Part shown: positions 47,529 through 56,141 of the stretch, in pieces | Position numbering within the stretch: position 1 is the first letter of the stretch | Layout of the letters: each line of letters starts with the position of its first letter | Assembly: GCF_030814995.1 (NCBI RefSeq) | Contig: NZ_JAUSVX010000001.1 | Location: 310,001 to 374,000 of the forward strand | Direction of reading: 5' to 3' | DNA length: 64,000 nucleotides | DNA from: Labrys wisconsinensis | GTDB lineage: Bacteria; Pseudomonadota; Alphaproteobacteria; Rhizobiales; Labraceae | Position numbers and translations under genes: made by a program | Notes under the pieces: model-generated | Seen by the model: the letters and a program-made list of their open reading frames with translations, nothing else | What the model was told of the DNA's origin: nothing | Databases searched by the model: none

Positions 47529-48506
47529 TCAGGTGGCGGAGGCGCCGCGGCGCGCCAGCGCCCGCCGGGCGACGATGGCCCGGGACAGGGCCTCGACGAC
47601 GATCACAATGATCAGCAGCGCGCCGGTTGCAAGGCTCTGGGCCCAGAAAGGCGCACCCATGCCGCCGATGCCGCTGATCAGGAAGCGCAGGGCGAACAGC
47701 CCGCACAGGATGCCGGGGATGCTGCCACGCCCGCCCTGCAGGGCGACGCCGCCGATCAGGCAGGCGGCGACGGCCTCCAGCAGCACCGCCTCGAAGCCGA
47801 GCGGGCTGGCGCTGCCGGAGCGCAACGACAGGAGGGCGCCGCCCAGCCCGGCCAGGCCGGCGGACAGGGCGAAGGCGAGCACGATCGGCCGGCGGATCGA
47901 CACGCCGGCGGCGCGCGCCTCGGCCCGCCCGCCGCCGATCGCATAGAGCTCGCGGCCCCACAGCGTCCGGTTGGCGAACAGCCCGACGGCCAGCGCCGCG
48001 GCGAGCAGCGTCAGGCTGAGCGGCGAGAAGACCAGGAAGCGGGCGGCGAAGCCGTCCGTCATCGCCAGCCGGTCGAACGGGATCAGCACGGTCGTCTCGC
48101 CCGAGGCGATCAGGGTGATGCCGCGCAGGCCGATCAGCGTGCCGATGGTGAAGATCATCGAGTTGATGCGCAGCCAGGCGATCGCCAGCCCCTGCAGCGC
48201 GCCGAGGCCGGCGGCGAAGGCGGCCACGGCCAGGATCGCCGGCATCGGGCCGGCCGACGGCGCGAGCTTGACCGCGATGACGCCGCACAGCGCCGCCATC
48301 GAGCCGACCGACAGGTCCATCTCGCCGGCGATCATCGTCAGCCCGACGCCGAGGGCGATCAGCCCGGTGAGCACGGCGCCATCGAGCAGCGCCGCGCCGC
48401 CCTTGAGCGAGGTGTAGGTCGGCAGCATCGCGGCGAAGATCGCGTAGACCGCGACCATCAGCGCGGCGCGGGCCAGGAGGTCGCGGGCCTGGGGCGAGGC
48501 CATCAT
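47529..48506 (-). CDS. ABC sugar transporter permease (RbsC type), second
   Basis: This is a 325-residue inner membrane permease of the branched-chain/ribose class with about ten helices. The signature MIAGEMDLSVGSMAALCGVIA is the RbsC family motif, and GGVALQGGRGSIPGILCGLFAL is the second. Its ATG overlaps the stop of the first permease. Two different permeases in one operon suggest a heterodimeric channel. Confidence 0.92.
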   Translation of the reverse strand: MMASPQARDLLARAALMVAVYAIFAAMLPTYTSLKGGAALLDGAVLTGLIALGVGLTMIAGEMDLSVGSMAALCGVIAVKLAPSAGPMPAILAVAAFAAGLGALQGLAIAWLRINSMIFTIGTLIGLRGITLIASGETTVLIPFDRLAMTDGFAARFLVFSPLSLTLLAAALAVGLFANRTLWGRELYAIGGGRAEARAAGVSIRRPIVLAFALSAGLAGLGGALLSLRSGSASPLGFEAVLLEAVAACLIGGVALQGGRGSIPGILCGLFALRFLISGIGGMGAPFWAQSLATGALLIIVIVVEALSRAIVARRALARRGASAT

Positions 48507-49468
48507 CGCGCCCTCCCCTGCAGGAGATGGAAGGCGCAGGTCGCCACGACGACCAGCCCGCCGACGATCGTCATCCGGACACCGGCGCTGAGGCCGTTGA
48601 GCAGCATGAAGTTCTGCAGGAGCGCGATCAGGACGGCGCCGAAGGCCGCCTGCAGCGGCGAGCCCTGCCCGCCCCGGAGCGCGATGCCGCCGACGAGGAC
48701 GGCGGCGATATAGTCGAAATCGGTGCCGGTGAAGAGATCGGCCTTGGCCTGCGCGAACTGCGCGACGGTGAAGATCGCGACGATGGCGCTCCCGAGGCAG
48801 AGCAGGGTCATGGCCGCGACGGTGGCGGCGCCGACGCTGAGCCCGCTGGCGATCGCCGCCGCCCGGTTGGCGCCGGAGAGCACCAGGAGCCGGCCGATGC
48901 GGGCCCTGCGGATCAGGAACCAGCCGCAGAGCGCGATCGCCGCGAAGGCCCAGCTCTGGGTCGGGATGCCGAGCGGGCGGGCCGTGCCGAACCAGCTCGC
49001 CGCCGCGCTGTCGATCCGCACGATGCCGTTGCCGCTGACCAGCGAGGCGAGGCCGCGGAAGACGGCGCCGAAGGCGAGCGTGGTGACGATCGGGTTGCCG
49101 ATGACGGTGATCGCCAGCCCCTGGGCGATGCCGGCCGCCGCCGCGATGGCCAGGGTCGCGGCCGCGCCGCCGGCAAAGCCCAGCGCCTGCGTCGCCAGGG
49201 CGAAGATCACGGCCAGCAGCGCGGCGAGCTGGCTGGCGGACAGGGCGAACAGGTTGCCGGAGATGGTCACGAAGCTCATGCCGATCGCCACGATGCCGGT
49301 GATGGAAGCGGCGCGGACGATGACGAAGGCATTGTCGACCGTGGCGAAGGCCGGGGTGGTCCAGCGCGCCGCCAGCACCAGCAGGACGATCGCCGCGGCG
49401 ATCAGCGCCAACGGCACGATGCGGGCGGACCGTCCCGGCGGCGATGTCGATTGGGTGAGGGCCAGCAT
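48503..49468 (-). CDS. ABC sugar transporter permease (RbsC type), first
   Basis: The 321-residue permease shows FVTISGNLFALSASQLAALLAV at the place of the usual GGIDLSVG motif, and GGIALRGGQGSPLQAAFGAVLIALLQN near the C-terminus. It follows the ATPase gene after 38 bases and overlaps the second permease by four. The altered central motif, compared with the partner permease, fits subunit specialisation. Confidence 0.9.
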   Translation of the reverse strand: MLALTQSTSPPGRSARIVPLALIAAAIVLLVLAARWTTPAFATVDNAFVIVRAASITGIVAIGMSFVTISGNLFALSASQLAALLAVIFALATQALGFAGGAAATLAIAAAAGIAQGLAITVIGNPIVTTLAFGAVFRGLASLVSGNGIVRIDSAAASWFGTARPLGIPTQSWAFAAIALCGWFLIRRARIGRLLVLSGANRAAAIASGLSVGAATVAAMTLLCLGSAIVAIFTVAQFAQAKADLFTGTDFDYIAAVLVGGIALRGGQGSPLQAAFGAVLIALLQNFMLLNGLSAGVRMTIVGGLVVVATCAFHLLQGRAR

Positions 49469-49506
49469 GGGCTCCGCCTGCGAGCGTTGGGGATGGCGAC
49501 GCCGGG

Positions 49507-50991
49507 TCACGCGGCGAGATCGGGATGGGTGACGTCGCGCGTGATGCTCTCGACCGTGTGCGCCGCGGCCTCGGCCAGACCAACCAGGCGGCCGTGATAG
49601 AAGGTCGCGACCCGGTCGGCGAGGCCGAGCACCTCCTGGGTGTCGGAGGAGGAGAACAGGATGGCGAGGCCGGCCTGCGCCTGGGCCCGCAGGTGCCGGT
49701 AGATCTCGGCCCGCGCCCCGACGTCGACGCCGCGGGTCGGCTCCTCCACCAGGAGCAGGCGCGGCGGCAGGCCGATCCATTTGCCGAGCGCGACCTTCTG
49801 CTGGTTGCCGCCGCTGAGATGGCCTGCAAGCCGGCCGAGGCGGTCGGGATCGAGGCCGAACTGCCCGGCGATCGTCCTGGTATGGGCCCGCTCGGCGCCG
49901 GCATCGATCAGCGCCAGGCGCGTCACCCGGTCGAGCGCCGGGGCCGACAGGTTCTCCACCAGGCTGCGCGCGGCGAAGATGCCGTCGCGCTTGCGGTCGT
50001 CGGAGCAATAGCCGACCCCGGCCGCGATGGCATCGGCGATCGAGCGCGGCGCATAGGGCCGGCCGGCGAGCGTCAGGCGGCCCTGCTGGGCCGGCACCGT
50101 GCCGGCCAGCATGCGCAGCACCGCATTGGCGCCGCTGCCGACCTGCCCGGCCAGCGCCAGGATCTCGCCCTGCCGCAGCCGGAACGACAGCGGCGCCTGC
50201 AGGCCGCGGCACAGCCCCGCCTCCACGGCGAGCAGGGTCTCGCCGAAGGCCTCTGCCCGCGGCGGGAACATCTGGTCGAGCCGTCGCCCGAGCATGCGCT
50301 CGATCAGCCCGTCGACGTCGAGCGAGGCTGTCGCCACCGGCGGGAAACTGCGCCCGTTGCGGATGATGGTGACGCGCCCGGCGAGCTCGAACACCTCGCC
50401 AAGCCGGTGGGTGACGTAGACGATGGCGCAGCCCTCGGCCGACAGGGCGCGCACCGCGGCCTTGACGCGCGCGATCTCGGCGTCGGACAGCGCCGCCGTC
50501 GGCTCGTCGAGGATGGCGATGACCGCCTTGCGCGACAGCAGCCGGGCGATCTCGACGAGCTGGCGCTCCGCCACGGAGATCGAGCCGGCCGCCTGCAGGG
50601 GGTCGACATGGTCGAGCCCGACGCGGGCGAGGAAGGGCCCGGCCAGGCGGGCCAGCCTCGCCGGCGAGCGCCAGACGCCGACGCTCCCGTCGCCGAGGAA
50701 GACGTTCTCGGCCACCGACAGCGTCTCGACGATGCTGAGCTCCTGCGCGACATAGGCGATGCCGGCGGCCTGGGACTGCACGGGCGAGCGGATGGCGCGC
50801 GGCGTTCCCGCGATCTCGATCGTCCCCGCGTCCGGCGTCTCGACCCCGGCGAGGATCTTGACGAGCGTGCTCTTGCCGGCGCCGTTCTCGCCGAGCAGCG
50901 CCATCACCTCGCCGCGCCGCACCTCCAGGTCGACGCTCTCCAGGGCGACGGCCGCGCCGTAGCGCTTGGCGATCTTGGTCATGCGCAGCAT
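49507..50991 (-). CDS. ABC sugar transporter ATP-binding protein (RbsA type)
   Basis: The 494-residue protein has two fused ATPase domains. Domain 1 has Walker A GENGAGKSTLVK, a degenerate signature ISVAERQLVEIAR and Walker B AILDEPTAAL. Domain 2 has the degenerate Walker A GQVGSGANAVLR, the signature LSGGNQQKVALGKW and LLLVEEPTRGVDVGA. This split of one canonical and one degenerate site is usual for RbsA. ATG 50991 with GGGGAGG five bases upstream is preferred over a GTG at 51057 that overlaps the binding-protein gene. Confidence 0.93.
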   Translation of the reverse strand: MLRMTKIAKRYGAAVALESVDLEVRRGEVMALLGENGAGKSTLVKILAGVETPDAGTIEIAGTPRAIRSPVQSQAAGIAYVAQELSIVETLSVAENVFLGDGSVGVWRSPARLARLAGPFLARVGLDHVDPLQAAGSISVAERQLVEIARLLSRKAVIAILDEPTAALSDAEIARVKAAVRALSAEGCAIVYVTHRLGEVFELAGRVTIIRNGRSFPPVATASLDVDGLIERMLGRRLDQMFPPRAEAFGETLLAVEAGLCRGLQAPLSFRLRQGEILALAGQVGSGANAVLRMLAGTVPAQQGRLTLAGRPYAPRSIADAIAAGVGYCSDDRKRDGIFAARSLVENLSAPALDRVTRLALIDAGAERAHTRTIAGQFGLDPDRLGRLAGHLSGGNQQKVALGKWIGLPPRLLLVEEPTRGVDVGARAEIYRHLRAQAQAGLAILFSSSDTQEVLGLADRVATFYHGRLVGLAEAAAHTVESITRDVTHPDLAA

Positions 50992-51044
50992 GGCGGCCTC
51001 CCCGTCGGCGGCCGTGCCGTCCGCTGGCACGGCCGGTCGGTCTT

Positions 51045-52112
51045 TCAGAAGTTGCACAGCTCCTTGGCCGTGCGGCCCCAGAGCTTGGTCTGATCATAGG
51101 CCTGCTGCGAATTGCCGACCGGCGGGTTCGGCAGGAAATTGTACTTGTGCGGCGCGCCCTCGTCCGAGGGCGGCGCGTCCGGGCCGGCCTCGACATAGAC
51201 CTCGCCGTCCTCGACCTTGCCGGTGTTGACGAACTTGGCCAGCGTCTGCACCGCGAGCCAGCCTTCGAAATAGCCGGACTGGATGGCGGTGCCGACCAGC
51301 TCGCCGTTGACGACATGGCTGGAATCGCCGTGGCAGGTGCCGCCGACGATCAGGATATCCTTGCCCGGCGTCAGGCCGTTCTCGCGGGCCGCCTGCGTCG
51401 CCGCGCCGGCGATGGAGTCGTTCTCCGTATAGAGCCAGGTCAGCACGCCCTTGTTGGCCGGGATGATCTGCGCGGCGACCTTGTAGCCCTCGTCCTCGAG
51501 GAAGCCGGCGGTCGGCACCACGGCGATCGTCTCCAGCTTGCCCTTGACCGCATCCTGGAAGCCGGTCACCCGGTCGTCGCCGGCGGAGACACCGGCGGGG
51601 AAGCGGATGATCGCCCCCTTGCCGCACTTGATCGGCGCCTTGGCGCAGGCGTCGAGCAGGAGCTCGGCCGCCGTCTTGCCGCTCAGGAAGTCGTTGGCGC
51701 CGGCATAGGCGGTCCAGTAGGCCTCGGTGCCCTTGATCGGATACTGGTTCGAGACGATCACCGGCGCGCCCGACTGCGACAGGGCGCGGAGCGAGCCCAG
51801 GCCCGCCGCGTTCTCGAACGGCCACCAGACATAGCCCGCCACCGCCTCGCCCGATGCGAGCTGCTGCTGCACCTGGCTGTCCTGCTCGGCCTGGTTGAAG
51901 TTGTTCTCGATGACCTTGATGGTGTAGCCGAGCCCGGCCGCCTTATCCCGGGCGCCCTTCTGGAACTGGCCGATATAGGGGTTGGTGCTCGACGGCACGA
52001 ACACCACGATCGTGCCCTTGTCGGCCGCCGAGGCCGGGGCGAGGCCGGACGTCGCCAGGCCCAGCGCCGCGACCGCGGCCCGAAGTCCCCACCCGAAGCT
52101 TGACGATGCCAT
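51045..52112 (-). CDS. ABC transporter periplasmic sugar-type binding protein
   Basis: The 355-residue protein has a signal peptide (LRAAVAALGLATSGLAPASA, then ADKG) and the two-lobe fold of type I sugar binders (Peripla_BP_4): TIVVFVPSSTNPYIGQF, KVIENNFNQAEQ, GAPVIVSNQYPIKG and WLYTENDSIAGAATQA. GGGAGG precedes the ATG at 52112. It is first in an operon of binding protein, ATPase, two permeases and a cyclase. The ligand is not predictable from sequence; context suggests a compound related to quinate or shikimate. Confidence 0.9.
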   Translation of the reverse strand: MASSSFGWGLRAAVAALGLATSGLAPASAADKGTIVVFVPSSTNPYIGQFQKGARDKAAGLGYTIKVIENNFNQAEQDSQVQQQLASGEAVAGYVWWPFENAAGLGSLRALSQSGAPVIVSNQYPIKGTEAYWTAYAGANDFLSGKTAAELLLDACAKAPIKCGKGAIIRFPAGVSAGDDRVTGFQDAVKGKLETIAVVPTAGFLEDEGYKVAAQIIPANKGVLTWLYTENDSIAGAATQAARENGLTPGKDILIVGGTCHGDSSHVVNGELVGTAIQSGYFEGWLAVQTLAKFVNTGKVEDGEVYVEAGPDAPPSDEGAPHKYNFLPNPPVGNSQQAYDQTKLWGRTAKELCNF

Positions 52113-52285
52113 TGCCGTCCTCCCTTGGCCGCCATTCGCGGGCGTGCCGTTTTGCTCGATCCCCGTCCCGGCGGACGTCGGACTTCCAACGCCGGCAGGG
52201 AGGGCGGCGCGATCGACCGGGCCTCGTCGCCCGGCCCACCGTCGGCGAGGACGGCGGCGCCGGCATCCTCCCGGACCGGCTGGCG

Positions 52286-52316
52286 ATATAAACACTATCT
52301 AGTTAGTACACGTCAA
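52286..52316 (-). promoter_or_regulatory. Importer-operon promoter with embedded TetR operator
   Basis: On the minus strand, TTGACG (52311-52316) and TTATAT (52286-52291) are separated by 19 bases. The spacer contains TACTAACTAGATAGTG (52293-52308 on the complement), matching 11 of 16 positions of the perfect palindrome upstream of the dehydrogenase gene. Binding there would block the promoter of the transporter operon. Confidence 0.55.
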
Positions 52317-52353
52317 CGCCGTTTCAGCGACGCCGTCATCCGCGCTCGCCCCG

Positions 52354-53040
52354 TCAGCCGTGCTTGAGATAGGCGACGACGGCATCCTGGATCATCTGCC
52401 GGTGCCGCGCCCTGGTGCCGTGCTCGCCGAGGTCGCGGGCGAAGATCGTGCCGAACGTGTGCCGGTTCGAGACGCGGAAGAAGCAGAAGGCGCTGATCAT
52501 CATGTGCAGGTCGACCGCGCTGATCGCCGCCCGGAACGTCCCCTCCTTGCGCCCACGCTCCAGGATCGCGGTGAGCGCGTCGATGACCGAGACGTTCAAT
52601 CTCGCGATCGTCTCCGACCGCGCCATGTGCTCGGCCCGGTGGATGTTCTCGATCGCCACCAGGCGGACGAATTCCGGATGGGCCTCGTCATAGTCGAAGG
52701 TCGAGCCGATCAGCACCCGGATGGCGGTCTCCGGGTCGAGATTGGCCAGGTTGAGCGCGTCCTCGACGTCGCGGATGGCCTGATAGGCCTTCTCGAGCAC
52801 GGCGAGGTAGAGCCCCTCCTTGCTGCCGAAATGATAGTAGATCATGCGCTTGGAGGTGCGCGTCCGCTCGGCGATGGCATCGACCCGCGCGCCGGACAGG
52901 CCATGCGCCGCGAATTCCTGCGTCGCCACGTCGAGGATGTCGCTGCGGGAGAGATCGGCGTCGCCACGGCGCGAAGCCGGCCTTTCTGCCGCGGCCTTGC
53001 CCGCCTCCGGCGCTCCTGCCGCCTCGTTCCGCCTCGCCAT
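52354..53040 (-). CDS. TetR/AcrR family transcriptional regulator
   Basis: The 228-residue protein has an N-terminal helix-turn-helix (SRSDILDVATQEFAAHGLSGARVDAIAERTRTSKRMIYYHFGSK, quoted here only to locate residues 27-70 by its first and last segments SRSDILDVATQEF and RMIYYHFGSK). The C-terminal ligand domain includes FVRLVAIENIHRAEHMARS and DLHMMISAFCFFRVSN. It sits between the importer operon and the divergent dehydrogenase gene, whose promoters carry related palindromes. It probably represses both and responds to a pathway compound. Confidence 0.92.
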   Translation of the reverse strand: MARRNEAAGAPEAGKAAAERPASRRGDADLSRSDILDVATQEFAAHGLSGARVDAIAERTRTSKRMIYYHFGSKEGLYLAVLEKAYQAIRDVEDALNLANLDPETAIRVLIGSTFDYDEAHPEFVRLVAIENIHRAEHMARSETIARLNVSVIDALTAILERGRKEGTFRAAISAVDLHMMISAFCFFRVSNRHTFGTIFARDLGEHGTRARHRQMIQDAVVAYLKHG

Positions 53041-53397
53041 CGCCGGTTCTTCCCGCCGCCTCATCCGCATGACCTCGGCTTCGAACGTCGCGATCCGCGG
53101 CCGCGACCGGCAGCAGGCCGCCGCGATCGGGAGACTCCCGCCGCGGGCGGCAAGCCGGCCCGCGAACGTCCAAGTTCGTCCCCTAAGCAGTTTCCGCGGC
53201 TTTCGCCATGATTGATTTGGCATGTCCCATGCAAAATCAAGGCTGCCCGAATGCGTGGGCCCGGACGGATTCCGGAGAGCCTGCCCGGAGGCGGCCTTCG
53301 CCACCCTCTCTGCGGCGAACCGTGGGGCGGGAGCTCTGGACAAATGTACGAACCAGTTCGTATATGAGCCGGGACGCGCAGGCTCGGGAGAAGACGT
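53041..53397. promoter_or_regulatory. Divergent control region between tetR and the dehydrogenase gene
   Basis: No gene is seen in these 357 bases. TTGATTTGGCATG (53212-53224) and CATGCAAAATCAA (53228-53240) form a 13-bp inverted repeat with one mismatch and a three-base centre. Nearer the dehydrogenase gene lie TGGACA (53337-53342) and TATATG (53361-53366), 18 bases apart, with the palindrome TACGAACCAGTTCGTA (53347-53362) between them. The second site is a strong TetR operator candidate; the first differs in sequence and may serve another regulator. Confidence 0.6.
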
Positions 53398-54288
53398 GTG
53401 TCGGCAGAAGGGTCAACCGGAACCCCCGTTCGGGCAGCGCTGATCGGCGCCGGCATCCAGGCTTCGCTGACGCCGGCCCTGCACATGGCCGAGGGCTCGG
53501 CCAACGGCCTCGCCTATGACTATGAGCTGATCGACCTGGAGCGGCTGCATCTCGATGCCTCCGCGCTGCCGCAGATCCTCCAGGCGGCCGAGCGGCGCGG
53601 CCTCGTCGGCCTCAACGTCACCCATCCCTGCAAGCAGGCGGTCCTCGCCGAGCTCGATGCGCTCTCCGACGACGCCGCCGCGTTGCGCGCGGTCAACACC
53701 GTCGTGCTGCGCGGGGGCCGGCGCGTCGGCCACAACACCGACTGGTCGGGCTTTCGGGAGGGCTTCAGGCGAGCCCTGCCGGACGCCGACCTCCGCGCCG
53801 TCGTCCAGCTCGGGGCCGGGGGTGCCGGCGCCGCCGTCGCCCATGCCGCGCTCGTCATGGGGTCGGCGGCGCTCACCCTGTTCGACCGCGAGGCGGACCG
53901 GGCCGAGCGGCTGGCGGCCGACCTTGCCGGGCGCTTCCCCGACCGCCGCATCCGCGCCGGCGGGGACCTCGACGCGGTAATGGCGACGGCCACCGGCCTG
54001 ATCCATGCGACGCCGACCGGCATGCGCGGCCATCCCGGCATGCCGCTGCCCGCGCACCTCCTCGACGGCCGGCCCTGGGTGGCGGAGATCGTCTACTTCC
54101 CGCTCGAGACCGAGCTCCTGCGCGCCGCCCGTGCCAGGGGCTGCCGCACCGTCGACGGCGGCGGCATGGCCGTGTTCCAGGCGGTCGGCGCCTTCCGCCT
54201 CTTCACCGGCCTGGAGCCCGATGCCGGCCGGATGCTGCGCCACTTCGAGAGCCTGGTGCGCGGCGAGCCCGCCGGCCGGAGCGGATGA
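53398..54288 (+). CDS. aroE: Quinate/shikimate dehydrogenase (QsuD-like AroE family)
   Basis: The 296-residue Rossmann-fold enzyme resembles Corynebacterium QsuD, which oxidises quinate and shikimate with NAD+, more than biosynthetic AroE. The substrate loop reads SLTP (Ser23, Thr25) where biosynthetic enzymes have Ser-x-Ser. Lys79 (NVTHPCKQAVL) and Asp115 (GHNTDWSGF) are the catalytic pair, and the nucleotide loop is GAGGAGAAV. The C-terminal VDGGGMAVFQAVGAFRLFTG matches the catabolic group. GTG start with GGGAGAAG upstream. Context (TetR site, 3-dehydroshikimate dehydratase nearby) supports catabolism. Confidence 0.82.
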   Translation: MSAEGSTGTPVRAALIGAGIQASLTPALHMAEGSANGLAYDYELIDLERLHLDASALPQILQAAERRGLVGLNVTHPCKQAVLAELDALSDDAAALRAVNTVVLRGGRRVGHNTDWSGFREGFRRALPDADLRAVVQLGAGGAGAAVAHAALVMGSAALTLFDREADRAERLAADLAGRFPDRRIRAGGDLDAVMATATGLIHATPTGMRGHPGMPLPAHLLDGRPWVAEIVYFPLETELLRAARARGCRTVDGGGMAVFQAVGAFRLFTGLEPDAGRMLRHFESLVRGEPAGRSG

Positions 54289-54331
54289 GGCTACGGCCTC
54301 GCGATCCGCCGGGCACGGCGCAAGGCGCCCT

Positions 54332-55177
54332 TCACCCCTTCACCGCGCCGGCCGAGAGGCTCTCGACCAGGAAGCGCTGGAGATAGACGAAGCCGAGGGC
54401 GACCGGCACCACTGCCAGCACCGAGGCGGCCATCAGCAGGCCCCAGTCGGTCTGGTGCGAGCCCTTGAAGATCATGATCCCGGGGGTGAGCGTGCGCCGC
54501 GCGTCGTCGTTGATCAGGACGTAGCCGAACATGAACTCGTTCCAGGCGGCGACGAAGGCGAAGACGCCGGTCGCCAGGATCCCCGGCGCCGAGAGCGGCA
54601 GCAGGATGCGGCGGATGAAGCCGAGGCGCGAGCAGCCGTCGATCTCGGCGGCCTCCTCCAGCTCGATCGGGATCCCGTCGAAGAAGCCCTTCAGCATGAA
54701 GGTCACCAGCGGGATCATGAAGGTGCAGTAGACGATGATCAGCGCCCAATAGGTGCTGAGCAGGCCGAGATGCCGCATCAGCACGTAGAGCGGCACGAGC
54801 AGCAGCACGCCCGGGATCATCTGCGACACCACCATGGCCCCGCCGACCAGCCGGCTCACGGTCTGGTATCCCCAGCGGCTGAGGGCGTAGCTGGCGAACA
54901 CCGACACCACCAGCGTGAACAGGGTCGAGGCGCCGGCGACGATCAGGCTGTTGCGGAAATAGACGAGGAAATCGCTGTCGAGCAGCACGGCGGCGAAATT
55001 CTTCAGCGTCGGCGCCGCGATCAGGAAGGTCGGCCGGCTGCTCATCACCTCGGCCGGCGGCTTCAGCGCGGTGTCGAGCATCCACAGGAAGGGAAAGAGG
55101 CACAGCACGCAGAAGACGGCGAGCGTCGCATAGGTCGCCACGCCGGCGATCAGGCGCTGGCTGCGGTTCACCACCAT
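54332..55177 (-). CDS. Carbohydrate ABC transporter permease (MalG type)
   Basis: The 281-residue, six-helix permease has the EAA motif EEAAEIDGCSRLGFIRRILL, which contacts an ATPase. It also shows the MalG-like FCVLCLFPFLWMLDTALKP at the N-terminus. Its ATG shares one base with the stop of the partner permease. It is the last gene of the GH4 operon; no ATPase gene follows. Confidence 0.92.
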   Translation of the reverse strand: MVVNRSQRLIAGVATYATLAVFCVLCLFPFLWMLDTALKPPAEVMSSRPTFLIAAPTLKNFAAVLLDSDFLVYFRNSLIVAGASTLFTLVVSVFASYALSRWGYQTVSRLVGGAMVVSQMIPGVLLLVPLYVLMRHLGLLSTYWALIIVYCTFMIPLVTFMLKGFFDGIPIELEEAAEIDGCSRLGFIRRILLPLSAPGILATGVFAFVAAWNEFMFGYVLINDDARRTLTPGIMIFKGSHQTDWGLLMAASVLAVVPVALGFVYLQRFLVESLSAGAVKG

Positions 55178-56118
55178 CAGCGCCCGCCCCGGCGGCGCAC
55201 GCCGTAGAAATAGACGAAGAACATGGCGGCCATGAAGCCCATCGACATCGAGGCCAGGGCGCAGGCGGCGCCGACGTCGAAGTCCTGCATGGCATAGCGG
55301 TAGATCATCACGGGCAGGGTCTGCGAGGCGTTGAGTGGGCCGCCCTGGGTCATCACCCAGATGAAGTCGAAATTGATGGCGGTCCAGACGATGTGCATGA
55401 ACACCAGCGTCAGCGACACCGCCTTGAGGTGCGGCAGGGTGATGACGAGGAAGCGCCGGAGCGTCCCGGCCCCGTCGATCGCCGCCGCCTCGTGCAGCTC
55501 GCGCGGCACCGCCTGCAGCGCCGCCAGGAGGCTGATGGTGTAGAAGGGAAAGCTGCGCCAGATATTGACCAGGGTGACCGTGAGCAGCGCCGTGTCCACC
55601 TGTCCCAGCCAGTCGCGCGGGTGATCGATGAGGCCGAGATCGACCAGCCAGGCGTTGAGCACGCCGTAATCAGGGTTGAGCAGCCACATCCAGTTGAGGC
55701 CGGCGATGGCGATCGGGATCACCCAGGGCACCACCACGATGCCGCGGAACACGGCGCGGGCCCGGATCGGCTGCGCCAGCGCCAGGGCGGCGGCGAGCCC
55801 GAGGGCATATTCGCCGGCGACGGAGAGGCCCGTCCAGGTCAGCGTGTTCCACAGGGCGGGGAGGAAGTCCTCGTCCTCCAGGACGGTGCGGTAATTGTCC
55901 GCCCCGGCGAAGCCCGACGTCGCGGGGTCGACCAGGTTGGCATAGTGCAGGCTCTGCCAGAGCACGTCGGCCAGGGGAAAGGCGACCAGCACCAGCATCA
56001 GCGCCGCCGCCGGCGCCAGGAACAGGGCGGCGGCGCGCCGCAGCCGGGCCTGGCGGCCGGCCGCCGGGCGGGCGACCGCCGCCGCCCCGTCCGATGCCGC
56101 GAAGTCCAAGGCCGCCAT
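55177..56118 (-). CDS. Carbohydrate ABC transporter permease (MalF type)
   Basis: The 313-residue permease has the EAA motif HEAAAIDGAGTLRRFLVITL and helices such as ALFLAPAAALMLVLVAFPLAD. WVIPIAIAGLNWMWLLNPDYG is typical of the UgpA/MalF group. ATG 56118 was chosen; a GTG at 56145 overlapping the binding-protein stop is an alternative. It pairs with the MalG-type permease downstream. Confidence 0.92.
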   Translation of the reverse strand: MAALDFAASDGAAAVARPAAGRQARLRRAAALFLAPAAALMLVLVAFPLADVLWQSLHYANLVDPATSGFAGADNYRTVLEDEDFLPALWNTLTWTGLSVAGEYALGLAAALALAQPIRARAVFRGIVVVPWVIPIAIAGLNWMWLLNPDYGVLNAWLVDLGLIDHPRDWLGQVDTALLTVTLVNIWRSFPFYTISLLAALQAVPRELHEAAAIDGAGTLRRFLVITLPHLKAVSLTLVFMHIVWTAINFDFIWVMTQGGPLNASQTLPVMIYRYAMQDFDVGAACALASMSMGFMAAMFFVYFYGVRRRGGR

Positions 56119-56141
56119 GGCTCCCCCGCCCTCCCGCGGCG

